A stretch of DNA of 64,000 bases, from positions 53,628-117,627 of the forward strand of contig JANBPK010001200.1 in NCBI GenBank assembly GCA_027579435.1, written 5' to 3'. This DNA comes from Candolleomyces eurysporus (lineage: Eukaryota > Basidiomycota > Agaricomycetes > Agaricales > Psathyrellaceae). The notes beneath the pieces are model-generated. The model did not search any database. It worked only from the letters and a program-made list of their open reading frames with translations, and was not told where the DNA came from. Every line of letters begins with the position of its first letter. Position 1 is the stretch's first letter. Of the stretch, positions 1 to 12,322 are shown piece after piece. The translations under genes were made by a program, and so were the position numbers.

Positions 1-129
1 ATTGCAAAGAATTCTCCGGAAACGCGCTCTCTCGGGCGTTGGGGCGATGCACAGAACGTCAAGGTACTCAGATACGTCGCACCAAACTGGGGCTAACATG
101 CGTTCGTGCCCACCCATTGCCAAACTAGT

Positions 130-1027
130 GGATTCCACGAATATACTCCTGGCACTGAATGTCGACTTCCCACTGGCAGCCTTCGTGGATCTTTGGATCA
201 AATCTTCATCGGAGCTCACACCGCCAATCTTGAGCGATGGCGCGAGGGTTTCCCACCAGTGGACACGGTCTCGAGGTCCACCGATAATGAACCGGGGATC
301 GAGGACACAGACCTTCAGATCGTGGATTGTACAATGCATGCACAAGGTCCAGTATCCCGATATATCGACGCTGGGAGGAGAAATTCAGAGAAGCTGTTTG
401 CATTGGCGTATGTGCGGCATAGAAGTATCGCGTGCAATCGGTTACGGTCTGGGCTACATGTTTCTGGGAGCTCGAGGACTTGGGGGCTAATCTCGGTTTC
501 ACCCTGGATTGGCACTGGCCCCTCGCTGTGCGTCCCTCTCTACTGAGCGTGCTTACATGTGACTGCAGGGCCAGCATTGAAGCTCACGCGCTATTGAGTC
601 TAACCCACGCGATCAAATATCCCAAGGTCGCTGATTTGGCTGTACCATTAACCATCCCTGAACCACCGAAAAGACTCTAGAGCTGTTCCAGAGCGATAGT
701 CAAACCGTAATGGCTTGGGTGAGCGTCGTCAACACATCGTCCAGTATTCTACTCGACCGTATGCTGACAATTTCTGACATGCAAGTCTGGTATCGAGAGG
801 AATACCTAACGGTGTTCCACAAGGTCACCACCATCCTATTGACAGTCCCTTTGAACTTGAAGTTTCGTCGTGTTTGGACCGTCTCCTCAAAAGCTTCTGG
901 GGAAACTCCCTCATATGCCATACTCCTACTTGAAGGTGGCACAGAGACGGATTCCACGCGAGTTCGCTATCTCAGGCAAGCGTTACCATTTTCGAACGGA
1001 GTTGTACGACCTAGTATGCCTGCGTGA
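130..1027 (+). pseudogene. Decayed BTB/POZ-domain gene copy
   Basis: Frame-broken copy of the intact BTB gene that faces it at 1179-2269. Matching pieces follow in the same order: GTECRLPT and IFIGAHTANLERWREGFPPVD (BTB start) near 150-250, a stretch like the CMHxxQYPDIS part near 330-370, then HAIKYPKVADLAVPLT near 605-650 and a piece like the TILAW segment after 700. The frame changes between the pieces and stops intervene, so no continuous protein can be made. The two copies are tail to tail. The left edge is close to the window border and an earlier exon may be missing. Confidence 0.65.
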
Positions 1028-1178
1028 GGCAGACAAGGGGGTGGGGAGAAAATGTTAAATCGGTATTGGTCGCGGTTCTGGCGCTGAGTACTTATCTTGG
1101 TCGTGATTAGCATGTGCATTTGATAATCACTTCGTCCTACCAAAAGACAACGTTCGCTTCTCGTCCTACTATATAAAC

Positions 1179-2269
1179 CTAGAGATATGAGCTAATATTG
1201 GGAATTTCAAATAGAGCTGAGTGTGCAGCGGTCGCCCAGTCAGTAGCCTTCGCGTTGCAATTATGTGCGTACTCTGGGTAGCAATTTGTTCCGATGCACT
1301 CCGCTTGCTTGCGCCCATAAGTCATGTACATCTCTACGAACTCCTCGGATGCCATTGTCATCAGAAATGCATTCAGAGAACGAGGGAGTTCCGCCTGAAC
1401 CGCCTGGCAAAATGCTCGCCATGCGGCACAGTCGGGATGAAGGTGTCCTTCCGTGGGTGGTGTGATGACGGTATCATAAGCTTTCAGGTACGCCTCTCTG
1501 TACTCCACCTAAACGAGGCCCTTAACAAAGTTCAACACGATATTAGCTTCATCTGCACTTACCCAAGCTAGAATCGTCGCTTTATCGTCGCCAAACAAAT
1601 CTTTGATTTCATCTAGAGGAATGTCTACTGTGTGCGGAGCAGCTAGATCGGCGATCTTGGGATAATTGAACTTGACTGCGTAATGTAAACTTTGGAGCGG
1701 GTGGAGTTCGATGTTATTCCTGCCAGGATAGGCGCCAGAGCACGTACATTAGCTTCAAGATAATCTCTGCAATCAACTGCTTGAGGAGCAGCGCTTACGG
1801 ATAGAGAATCTGACCAAAGCAAACTGCCATCGCAGAATGTACGCGATACTTCTCCGCTGCATGGGCCAGTTCGAACAGCTTCTCCCCATCCAGCGTCGAA
1901 ATATCGGGATACTGAGCTCTGTGCATGCACTGTAACAGCGTTCTGAGAGTCTCGCCGTCTTCAGTCAAGTCGACGATTTCTGGCTGGCCATCGGTGGACT
2001 TGAGGACGCCATCCGCCGGCGGGAACCCCTCGCTCCATTGCTCAAGGTTGGTTGCGTGTGCTCCGATGAGAACTTGGTCGGACGATCGGAGGATGATGTC
2101 GATGGGGAGCTGGCATTCAGAGCCCACTGAAACAATGGAGTCATGTTAGCAGCTCTCACGCCTTGGGCAATTGAGGAGGGGTATACGGAACCAAAAGATA
2201 ACATGAGGGAGATATGGATTATGGTTATGCTCAATGCGGCGTACCTGGGCAACTTGGAGTTGGGTCCAT
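1179..2269 (-). CDS. BTB/POZ domain protein
   Basis: Four exons on the minus strand: 2269-2245, 2126-1799, 1719-1563 and 1508-1179. They join in phase to about 279 residues. The short first exon (start at 2269) encodes MDPTPSCP and splices into GSECQLPIDIILRSSD, the usual opening of an agaricomycete BTB domain. It continues with IGAHATNLEQWSEGFPPAD and LHYAVKFNYPKIADLAAPHT, which is typical of the helical part after the BTB fold. BTB domains mediate protein dimerisation and often recruit Cul3 ubiquitin ligases; the partner here is unknown. All introns have GT-AG ends. The family is strongly expanded in mushrooms, and this window holds three further broken copies. Confidence 0.75.
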
Positions 2270-3104
2270 CGCAGCAGAGGGAACGAATGTTCTGTGGTGG
2301 ATGGATCAGATGTTCGTCGGAAGAGGAAAGGGGCTAGCTTGTAAAACTCTAGGGCTTCGATGCCTCGTGGCCAACTCGTGACGTCGAGAAATAAAACCAA
2401 ATCTACCTGTCTATGCCTGCTTGTACGGAGGTGAACGTAGGGATCTCCTGAATGGCGTTTTCGATTATTCTGGTCACAGGTATTGTCCTCACCTCAACCG
2501 TTCACAACGCGAAACGCGGACTATCCTCCCTCGAGCCAAAAGTTATTTCCAGATGCCTAAGAAACAAAGACTCGAGAGCAGATTTTACTGCTAATGTCTC
2601 ATCTCAAGAAATTGATGGGGCCTTTGAATTCTGAAAGCCCAGTCATCGTAGCACAGAGGTACTAAGGCCAGTCTGTTCACCATGACCGGTCTTGCAAAGA
2701 CCTTCGCCTTCAGGAATAACGTTGTTTGAGCCGTAGCTGCGCCCCGATTCTTTCGCTTTGCCAAAGCCGAAGCACAGCCTCAGAATTTGAAAAATTCCCG
2801 ATGAACATTGCGGTGAGTGCGAATCAAGCCCCCTCGCTTCCATATTTGCTCATCCCCCCTATCGATGAAAAATATATTCTGGCACCTCGATTTGTCGATC
2901 CCATCATTGACCCCTCAATCCTTACCGCTGCTCTTGCTACATGGTTTAGCCCTCTCAACGTCAGGGCTGAGAAATCTCATTCCTATTGGATTTCTCATGA
3001 AGAAGCTTCTTCCCCTGTGCTCTTTCGAAGCCTGGAACAGCCGAGTCCAGAGCCTCCCTAGGTATATAATCCGGTAATTGGTTTCACGGTGACTGATATC
3101 GCGG
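2270..3104. other. No gene recognised
   Basis: Short open frames occur (for example 2726-3061 on the plus strand) but show no domain, no splice-linked extension and no second copy in the window. I see only unassigned sequence between the BTB gene and the duplicated flank of lac1. Confidence 0.4.
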
Positions 3105-4100
3105 AGCCTATATGCCTCCTAGTAGACAGAATGTTGCCNAAAAAACGCTCCGTGCGATATGATAAGATCTAGACCAAGTTGGGCAAGAATGCTGGCATAA
3201 ATAGAGTTTTGGTCCATGCGGTCAACAACCCGGAATTGCAAAGTAGAGCAGCGAGCTTCGCGTCTTGAGGTTGACAAGAGGGATTGAATCGAATAGCCCC
3301 ACCGCGGCGTTCCCGAAAGATAAGGTGTGATGGGAAACCAAAGTGACTATCTGCCTCCAAACGTAAGAACTATTGAAGAATATTGAAGTGATGTGGCTCG
3401 GATTGCCTTGTCCACAATCATAATAAAATTTCATAACGCACGACCTTCACCTATCCGTCCGGTGATGACGAGTCCCCAACAGTAGCGAAGAGCGCCCATG
3501 ATTCCCAAGGAGGAATTTCAGATGGAATGTCGAAGAGCCGATATTGTCGTTGCTTTGACTGCGAGAATGAGGCAATATCTTGGCATAAGATGGGATCTCG
3601 TGCCACGGTTATCATAATAAATTTCTCGACCCCGGTCGAGGTCTGGTATTTTTACTTTGTGTCTTCCGATAAGAAAGGGGACAATATATGCGAATGCTCG
3701 ATCAAGTCTATCGGGATGTTCGAAAGCAAGAAAACACCCACAAGCAGCCAACAATCCTGTAAAAGACGAGAGCCTCCATGACATCTTCAGGAGAAATCGT
3801 TGGTATTCAGCATATAGAATAGCGAAGATCTTGATAAAGAAATAATGGGGCTAGTACAATATCGAGGCAATATGGTGCCACTAGAGCCTCTCGAAATTTC
3901 ATTGTCCTAAATATTGGCGTCGGCCCTTTGATTAAATCCCCTTGCGTTCTTCTTCATCCGAGAATCTGAGAAGATCGGCATTCATGGTGACAATCCAAAC
4001 AAAAAGCATAACATTCCCAAACATCATATGGAGACACAGATTCAAAAGAATAGAGATTACCGACGCTCCGGGTCAAATTGGCTACTAGATGCTCAAAACT
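3105..4100 (+). repeat. Inverted copy of the lac4 downstream flank, with a relic gene
   Basis: The reverse complement of about 3105-3420 matches about 31690-31960 closely (shared words include TTTCGGGAACGC and CTATTTATGCCAGCAT), and about 3510-3850 matches the reverse complement of 31140-31540. A third copy lies at 40.9-41.95 kb. One coding-like strip reads ECRRADIVVALTARMRQY in this copy and has counterparts in the others. Every copy has stops and an N (3139 here), so it is a relic of an unidentified gene or repeat that travels with the laccase units. Confidence 0.6.
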
Positions 4101-4124
4101 GAAAATCGAAGGCACTACTACACA

Positions 4125-6541
4125 TTACGCCTGCGGCAGGCTAGCGGGAAGTCCAGACTTGGACGCGTTATACGCAGCACACAATTTCTTCCAAGATGCT
4201 ATGAAAGGAACTGATCAGAATGATGCAACACGGATAGCGGCGGATGAAACTCACGGGGTATAGGATTGTTCGGAAGAATGTGATCGAAATCTTCCACAAA
4301 CACAACTGCGAGACCGCTGGAGTGAGAGCATGGGAGCACGAGTGTCTTTAGAAAAGTCGATAGTGAGAAAATGGAATGGAACTTACGCGGACAAGTGAGG
4401 CTCGATATGACTGTAGTTCGCGTGAGCAATTATATTCAACGACCCGTTGGCCGGACACAGAGCAAGCGAAGACATACCAGTGGAAGATCCAAGGCCCTGG
4501 ATTGTCAGTCACAAATCGAATGACCGCGAACTGACCAACACCACCAATGCTGACAACATCGCGTCGGACAGGGTTCTTGAAATTGAAAGTATCGCTATCA
4601 GCGCTCTTGATGACGCTGAATGCGTGCTAAGCGTCATGGAATTTGCAGTTAAGGTCAGCAATAGTACCCATCGGAGAGTATTTCGAGAGGACCATGCTCA
4701 CCCCATGAAGATGGAACGGGTGCTGAATCGTGCATTTTGTGGAACGAAGGATGAATCATGGTCGTGATCAAATACCAATGAGCCCTACACAAAATCAAGG
4801 GTAGAAAGGCTCAGACTCACCGGGGTCGCTAACGTGTTAATAGAGGTGATATTGAGCTGCACAACCTGGCGGCGCTTTAAGGGCACAATAGACCCTTGGG
4901 GCATTAGCTCTGAGGCATTTTTTCCGCTGAGAATTTGTAGCAAGATCGGAGCGGATGGGGCCTGCCATGATACGTTGTTCATAAGGAATCTAGTACCGTT
5001 AAAGTCCACTTCAAATGTTTTGTTGAAATCACTGCCATTGATCTGAGGCAAACCGGGAGCCTTGGGATTAGAGAAGGGATGAAGGTCGCTCTCCCTGACG
5101 AATTCAAGCGATGGTGGCAGGGGGGTGGTAGGATCGACCTCTGGAGCCCCAGCATAACGTAGGATTGCAGAGTTCACCCCACCTTGAAATTGATCCCTGA
5201 GCGGCATCAAATCTGGATTCGCACGTATCCAGTAGTTGGATATCGGTTGGGTTGCATTCAGAATGAAGGAGTATCGTTGACCTTATGTTGAAGAACGTAG
5301 ATGAGTAAACGTACGTATCAAGGATGCGATGCAGTGACTGACCCGCAAAGATTTGAACCGCGTCAACCGGGTCCGTAGGCACCGTAGATTCTCCATCAGC
5401 TTCAATGACAACCAATTTGTGACCGTCAATAGAGAATCTGAAGTTGGCGTCGCATGATAGGGAGATGAGCCGGAAGCGATAGCGTCTTCCTTGTTGAACA
5501 TTCACAACTGCCAGGGCAACGCCAGCGGAGGAGCTATCGAGGGAACGCCCTTTCCCGTTGATGAGGGTAGACGCTGGAGGAGTCCCAGCTGGAACCTTGA
5601 GGATATGATACCTAATTCGAAGTTATTTCAGCACTGCGGACGTCATTGTGTTGAAAAGGGGTGCGTCTAACCAGTCAGTCACGGTGATCACGGTATCCTC
5701 TGCGAAATATTCAAGTTTGAACTTGTTGGGGAATTTAAGCCGATCACATACCATTATCCTCTGATCGAAGGGCGATTAGATGTGGATCAGCCAGACGACA
5801 CTTAAATGTATCACATACCATCATACAGTCTTCTATGAGGGTCGTCTTTATCGTAAATGACGATGGGGCCTCGTACTCCATCGCAGTATTGATTTCCTGA
5901 TGTGGGAAATGAGCGCTCTGAATAGCAGAGTAGAAGTTTGATAGACAACTCACCAAAGTGGGAGTGGTACCAGAACGATCCCGCTTGACCATTGGTCGAG
6001 AACCTATAGCGAAATGAAGTCCCGTTGGGGGGGATGGGACATTGGCTTACGCCTTCAGGCCCATCCGCCCAGGTCGTTCCTCGCTGGAAGATTCCATGCC
6101 AGTGCTACATAGATGGATTGAAGCATAGTCAACCAATCTTGTTGACTGACTGGACTTGGGGAAATACGTACGATACTGGTATCCAACGTGATGGATGTTT
6201 CATTCAGGTTGTTTGTAACCGCCACATCGAAACGGTCTCCCTGTATTTGAGGATATAAGTGAGTGAGTTCTCGAATTTTACAGTGCCTCCGACTAGCCTT
6301 CTGAGCAACGATCAAGGGACCTGGATGTATACCATTTACAACAGCGGCGCTGGTGGACCGTGTAAGTCCGGGCGAGCCAAATCTCGCGACAGAGGGGAAC
6401 ATACGGTCTCAAGAAACCATCTGGTGCAAGCTGCACGTTGGAGATAGTCATGGGACTCGTCGGTCCAATTGTCACCCCAAGTGTTAGTAAGGGAGAGACG
6501 AAGGGTCCGACCAGAACAGAGAGGATTATGTTGAGGCGCAT
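4125..6541 (-). CDS. Laccase (multicopper oxidase), lac1
   Basis: Secreted multicopper oxidase that oxidises phenols and reduces O2 to water. The start at 6541 opens a hydrophobic signal peptide followed by [14 protein letters not shown]. Copper motifs in order: HWHG-type L1, the YHSHF L2 segment near 5960, HPFHLHG alone on a 21-nt exon near 4707, and HCHIEPHL split over an intron near 4400-4480. About 14 exons, including a 9-nt exon encoding EDN, as in lac3, lac4 and lac6. It keeps the common DWYH motif where its paralogues have DWFR. The C-terminus is SLPQA followed by TAA at 4127-4125. The donor after the second exon (reads AAG then GCTAGT, near 6302) is GC rather than GT. No frameshift was seen; the C run that breaks lac6 is in frame here. 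Paralogue of lac3, lac4 and lac6 in inverted orientation. Confidence 0.88.
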
Positions 6542-6603
6542 GTCAGGAAGTTAGAGGGTGAGCACTGGACTGTTGTGAGACCATTTCAGAGCAATCGCCT
6601 TCA

Positions 6604-6610
6604 TTTTATA
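6604..6610 (-). promoter_or_regulatory. TATA box of lac1
   Basis: TATAAAA on the minus strand, about 63 bp upstream of the lac1 start codon. The same box with the same context (GTCTATAAAATGA) precedes lac3 at nearly the same distance. Confidence 0.6.
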
Positions 6611-7480
6611 GACCTTCATAGTGCCCTGAAGGAGAACGAGGAACACCGAGACAAATTTGAAAGCCGTTTTTCAGTCACCGGATGAGTCAAAAGCCCTCGA
6701 AATTGGACAAAGTAGTCGCGATCATCGAGTTTCGTAGATTGAGTTTCACGGTTCCACGCGGCACCGCAAGCATGAAGCGGTGGTGGGCTGCCTCTACATG
6801 ACAAACGGGTTTTCATTCACTTAGATCCATTGAAGACGGAAGTCGAGCAGGAGACCTATGAAATCTCTAATGGACGTCGGTAAAAAGCCCATGATATAAG
6901 GTTTATCATCGTTTAAATGCGGATAGCACGCACCTCGCGGTCATGCAATGAGAGAGGCTACCACGTTACCTCTCCAGCACCAGAGTACTCAAATCTAGAA
7001 AAAAAGTCCCGAGGCTAGCTCACTCCCGACTGAAGAATAGGACTCCTCAATACCGGCGACTCTATAACGCTTGGCACAGATATCGCGGTAGGCCCTTTCA
7101 GGACTTCTCTCCGACACATCTAGACAATTAACAGAGTTACGTTTTGTATATTACAAGCCCAGATGCACCCATCATCGGCATTCTTGTAATCATGAAGCCA
7201 TGGCCGAACCTACGTGAACGGTGACGCAGCCGAATGGACCGTCCGTATCAGTCAACCCACCATCATGGCAGGAACGTGGTCGCTGTCGAAGAGTATTGAA
7301 GATCCGCACAAGCTTTCTGAGCATCATTGGGAGCACTTTCATGAAAGGGAATCAATCGATGCTGCGCCAGTTGACTGGAAGAGCGAGAGTTCACGGATGT
7401 TGTTGAAGTGTTACATACATTATTGGTGCCGATTCAATTTTGAAAGGGTGGTTACGGCAATGCCCAACCCAGCGACCTTT
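6611..7480 (-). repeat. Duplicated laccase upstream region (lac1 copy)
   Basis: The reverse complement corresponds to the sequences upstream of lac3, lac4 and lac6 (for instance the stretch containing TGGATCTGAA and the CCGTTTGTCATG word). It contains no gene of its own. Homology stops near 7480, where a retrotransposon tail fragment begins. Confidence 0.6.
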
Positions 7481-8066
7481 GAAGCTCCTAGTTCAAAGGC
7501 CGCCAAAAACCCATCCCCGATTGGAGCCGAATGAACCGCGAGAAATTAATACCTCAGACAAACTCTACTTACTCAGAGGCAGAATGAAACACGGAAATCC
7601 CCCCAGAGAAATAGCAATGCAGTTCAGGCACCATATGACCCTCGCCAACTTGAACCACAGACGACCGATTGCAACAATTGCGACCTCAAGCCGTCCGCTA
7701 GCCATCGAGGCTCATCGAGATATACGCCCAAAGCTAGCTCGCGATCAGAGGAAGTGCCGTTTCTGCACACAGGTCGTCGAGACACCCGAGCATGTTCTCC
7801 TGGAACGCACGTGCGTACCAGATATCGTCAACCTTAGGTGTGCCTTCACGAAAGAACTTGCGGAGACGTGCGACGCCGCGACACTGAGCCTCATTGCCAG
7901 CGGTCAGCACCCGATCGAACAGCTCAAAACTCTCATCTACGCTTACGAGGTCCTCTCTGTAGTAGATGACCTTTGTATAGACCAATGCAATTATAAACAT
8001 CTGGATCTAAGTACAGGAGAGGTGCTCAGCGAAATGCGAGCCGAGAAGGGCGACGCAATCCAATAA
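7480..8066 (+). pseudogene. Non-LTR retrotransposon C-terminal fragment (zf-RVT-like)
   Basis: Open frame without an intact catalytic domain. It ends in a cysteine/histidine finger, CRFCTQVVETPEHVLLE, of the kind found after the RNase H part of fungal LINE ORF2 proteins (CX2C then HX3-4C; the last Cys is weak here, reading ERTC). A related fragment with CRFC and ETPEHALLEC lies at 36212-36529. It is fused directly to the duplicated upstream region of lac1, so it is probably a 5'-truncated insertion. No TSD or poly(A) tail was recognised. Confidence 0.6.
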
Positions 8067-9017
8067 ATTTACACTTTTCAGGATTCCTCGCTCCACCGGC
8101 TTCTCCAGGATGGACATCGGGAGGGATCTCAAACTCTTTGCCCAGACAGTCGCCGGCAACCCTGGTAGGGTCCGGGTTGAAGGGGCCGGAATCCCCCCAC
8201 ACTCGACCTGGGGTTGGTGGCCAGTTGATTGGCGTTCTCCAACCTTTGAACTCATAGTACTCACACACACATACCCGGGCCAACAAATGGTGAAGACGCA
8301 GGGAGCGCGACTTCAACCGACTTGAGCATGACCATATGACACGAATATTGCCTATGCCTCCATCCTGTTACGTTTTCATGGGAGTATTGGTACAGGTGCC
8401 GGCACCTGCCTGATTTTCGGTACATTGGGTCACCGAATTGGAACATGTACTTGGAGGGAGGAATTTTGGTATATCTTGCGTTAGTCCGAGATAAAGCTCT
8501 TGGGATATGATCTGACTCAGTGACCTGGAAGGTTTCAACGTTCAACTTGACCACGACTGCTGCTGCTGACCTCTTCAAGAAATCCAGCACCCGTCCGTAC
8601 TAAAACGCGTAGGAACATCTAAAAGAGGGGCTGAAGCGACATATCCGAGTGAGACAATGACCACATGTCAGTGTCTCTACTGGCATACTGGTTTATGTCT
8701 TTTTATCAGTCGCGGGCTGTGGGTTACCTATTGACACAACTCTCAGCTCTTCTGACGGGGCTCTCACAGGAGCTCACAAAGCCAACCTAGAGCTTTACGG
8801 AGAAGCCTTTCCCCTGCCTGCGCGTCACAGAAACGTCATAATAGAACAATATATACTCTAGAAATACATCGAAGATCGGCAGCTAATTATAAGTGACAAC
8901 AAAGAAGATTAGGATTGATGAATGAAAGCGGGGATAATTAGGCAAGGATACACTTTAAATGATCCATCACAACACAAATCATAAGCTTGGAATATATCGC
9001 CAGTAAATTGTACCCAT
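8067..9017. other. Intergenic, no gene recognised
   Basis: Spacer between the retroelement fragment and the 3' end of lac2. It contains a perfect 16-bp palindrome (CAGGTGCCGGCACCTG, 8393-8408) and a short CA run near 8263. The open frames present show no family motif. Confidence 0.4.
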
Positions 9018-11166
9018 TCACGGAGCCTGAGGAACGGTCTGAATCGACTTCAGAGATGCCGGGAGGTTGTCGAAAGTTTGGCACAGCTGGCTCCAGGCAT
9101 CTGTGTAAAAAGTCAGCACGATATTCGGTGTAGTCGAAGGAAGACAAGACGTCTAACCTGGAACTGGGTTCTCAATTGCCGTTGACTCCGTGTCTTCGGC
9201 GAAGACAATAGCGAGCCCAGCTGCAAGATGGAACTCAATGTGGCTGGGAATGAAGCGAAGTGTGTCGGAAAAGTTCGCTCCCTTCTAATAGAAGATACAC
9301 GCACCAATGGAAGAACCAAGGTCCTGGGTTATCAGTAGTGAAGCGAATAGTAACTTCATCGTTATTTCCGCCAAGGTCGACGACGTCCCGACGGACTGGG
9401 TCAACGTAATTGTCGACGGTGCTGCCAGCACTCCGAATAACGCTGAACGCGTGCTACAGAGAATTCAACGTCAGCACACCCCCCCCTAAGCGACGACTGA
9501 GATCCAGACTTACCCCGTGCATATGGAAAGGGTGCTAGTAATTCTATGTGAGCCGAAGTTCGCCTATGGAATTAATGGGATGACTTACAGGCCCAGCGGT
9601 GTTGAGACCTGGGAAGGTGACCTCCACCACCTTGTCGCGAGGAAGGGAGTAGATTGACCCGGCAGGCAAGAGATCCTTAGGCTCACGCGCTCCGCTCAGA
9701 ATTTGGAGGAGAACGGGAACCGAGGGAGGGTCATAGGCGGTCCCATTGATCAGGAATCTGCCGCCACTGAATGCCATGTTGAAGCGCAGGTTTACGTCGG
9801 CGGCTCCACGCCCAGCAGTCCCTGGGGCAGCCTTATTCTGAAGAGGGTGCAACGCAGTCTCCTGAAGAACGAGAGGGGTAGCAGGTTGACTGGTTGTTGG
9901 CTCAACCGCTTCCACTCCCGCATAGCGAAGGATGGCTGAGTTGACCCCGCCGCTGAAAGTATTGGCGAGACCGTTTCTACCAATGTTGGGAAGCGCTCGA
10001 ATCCAGTAGTTATTGGGGTCCTGGTTAGCGTGGAGGACGAAAGAGTATCGCTGACCTGTCGATGCACTGTCAGGGAAATGCTGACGCCAACGATACGAAC
10101 AATCGAATCTCACCAGCAAAAATCTGAATTTGATCGACTTCAACAGGCTCGGTCAATTGACCGTCTGCCTCGATGACAAGTAACTTGTGGTTGTCAATCG
10201 AGAACCGATAGTTTGGGTCGCAAGAAAGAGAGACGAGACGAATGCGATACTTCTTGTCTTTCTCGACGTTAACGATCGAGAGAGGAATAGTCTTATCCCC
10301 ACTGACGGAGCGACCCTTGCCATTGATGAGAGTGGCGTCAGATAATGCTGGCTGGGGCAACGATGGTGCTTGAGTGTGATACCTTGGGGCAACGTTAGTG
10401 ATACTCAAAGTTTGAAAAGAGTCTCAGCGTACCAGTCAGCAAGAGTTATGATAGTGTTCTCTGCACTCGTGTCATTCAAACGATCTCTGGGAGAGGGCTA
10501 GGGAGCTCACCATCGTCTATTTCGTACAACGATTGATGAGGGTCGTTATTGTCATAAATGACCATGGGGCCTCTCAGTCCGTCGCAGTATTGCGTTCCAA
10601 AGTGTGAGTGGTACCAAAATGTTCCGGCGTGATCTCCAGAGCTGAAAGTGTACCGGAAGGAGTTGTCCGGAGAGATGGGACATTGACTGACGCTCTCAGC
10701 GCCATCCGCCCAAGTGGTACCTTTCTGGAATATACCGTGCCAATGCTAGGAGGCGGTTTTGCGGGTTAGGCTGATAAACTAGATATCGACGAAAGGTGAC
10801 TTACGATACTAGTACTGCGTAACATCGTTGGGTCGTCCAAGTTATTCACGACGTTCAGGTTGAACGAATCACCCTGGAAAGCTTGTGTCAGGCATTGGAG
10901 GAATCACAAAGACGTGAGTCACAAACCTTATTCGCTTTGATTAGGGGACTCGGGTGGACGCCGTTGACGCCGATAACACTGGAGATCGTCATCAGGATGA
11001 GTTCCACAGCACGTCGAGCTTTGACTTACGGTCTGTCGAATCCATCGGGTGCTACCCTGATATTGGATACAGTAATGGTGTCGGACGGGTTTATAACCTG
11101 ACCCCAGGCCAGTTGGGGAGAGAGACAGACTACCAAGAGAGTGTATGAAAGCAGACTTTTGAACAT
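9018..11166 (-). CDS. Laccase, lac2 (divergent single-copy type)
   Basis: Secreted multicopper oxidase. The start at 11166 gives a signal peptide ending near LAWG, then [14 protein letters not shown]. The L1 block reads [16 protein letters not shown]2 reads [13 protein letters not shown] with no intron inside it, unlike lac1/3/4/6. HPFHMHG (Met instead of Leu) is on its own 21-nt exon near 9535. L4 continues [17 protein letters not shown], placing Leu ten residues after the T1 Cys. DWYH is present. The last exon ends TVPQAP before TGA at 9020-9018. Its flanks match none of the other laccase units, so it did not arise from the recent block duplication. It looks functional. Confidence 0.88.
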
Positions 11167-11277
11167 GCTGGAATAGCGAGGGTTATACGTGTAGAGTGGG
11201 AAGAGCGCTGGGACTGTAGAAGCGAAGAAGGAGGGTGAACGAATTGCAGGGAACACTAGAATGCAAGTTGCCACCCT

Positions 11278-11284
11278 TTTTATA
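11278..11284 (-). promoter_or_regulatory. TATA box of lac2
   Basis: TATAAAA on the minus strand, 112 bp upstream of the start codon at 11166, implying a leader of roughly 80 nt. Confidence 0.5.
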
Positions 11285-12322
11285 CCCGAATAACACTAGA
11301 ATTCCACAGCACAAGAGCCGATTTAGTTCGGTATGCAATGGGGTAATTCGCACTGAAACGCGCTCAGAGCGCTATGCCGACAAACTGTAGAGGGACAGCA
11401 GTTGGTAGTGATCACTTGCCAGGTCCTAATAGAACGGTGTGTCGTTATTGACCTCGTGGCTGTATAGAGGATCTCGGAAACGTAGCAGCGACCTCTAAGG
11501 CCAGAATCCGCTCATCCGCTCATCCGCTCGCGAGTGACGGCAGTACCAGCGGATGTTACTGACCGACGTCGCTAGGAAGCGTTGCGCATAGTACCAACCG
11601 TATGGCAGTCAAGCATCTGTTACCAAGTTTCATGTAGGCCCTGCCGTACGTCGACCAGTTCCTGGAGGCAAATGAGCGGCTGACGCAGCTATATGATGCC
11701 TGTGAATCGACATGACTAGTCAGGCGCCAGGTAATGACCTCTCAAAACCCTCATCGGGCTCGAGAATGTGGCCACTTCCACAGTACCGATCTCGGCGGTA
11801 CATAGACCACCAATATCCGTATCCCGAGCAACTAACCAAGGGAGAATGCACAGCCTACAGTATGCATCCCCCCCGTTGGATTCGAATCAGTTCCGAACGA
11901 TAGACCAGTGCTGCGTTTCCGATGCACAGTTGCCTTCCATGTGGGAATCGACCGAAATGAGCAGCCCTCGAACCATGCAGGGAGACGGGCTAATCAATTC
12001 CTTACGTAGCACCTGGGCGCCCCAAATATCCTGACGGTCCCAGCATAAAACCCCGTTCGAAAGAACGAGGCAAAATATTATGAGATGCGATTTTGAAGCT
12101 AGACACAGTCCGGAAATCTTCCGGGCACTCTCAATGCCAGCCAGATGAGTGGATCTCCTCGAAACCACTTTCGCACATCGGAAAGAAGATTTGATATCCC
12201 TGTCTCGAACGGACTCTAGGAGTAGTCCTAAGTGAGTGGTTACGTGGGTCAGGTGGGCTGTGTCGAAACTGAGGCATAATCGCGGAGAAACCGTGGTGAC
12301 TTGCAAAGCGAAATGTAAAGAA
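11285..12322. other. Intergenic upstream of lac2, no gene recognised
   Basis: No family motif in any frame. An 8-bp unit (CATCCGCT) is repeated in tandem near 11512-11528. The region probably carries lac2 upstream control sequence, but no site can be named. Confidence 0.4.

Noticed and set aside
8393..8408. Operator at the 16-bp palindrome
   Set aside because: Perfect symmetry is real but isolated in a gene-poor spacer about 600 bp beyond the 3' end of lac2, with no promoter context.
11512..11530. CRISPR-like or regulatory tandem repeat
   Set aside because: Only two to three short units (CATCCGCT) without spacers in a eukaryotic genome.
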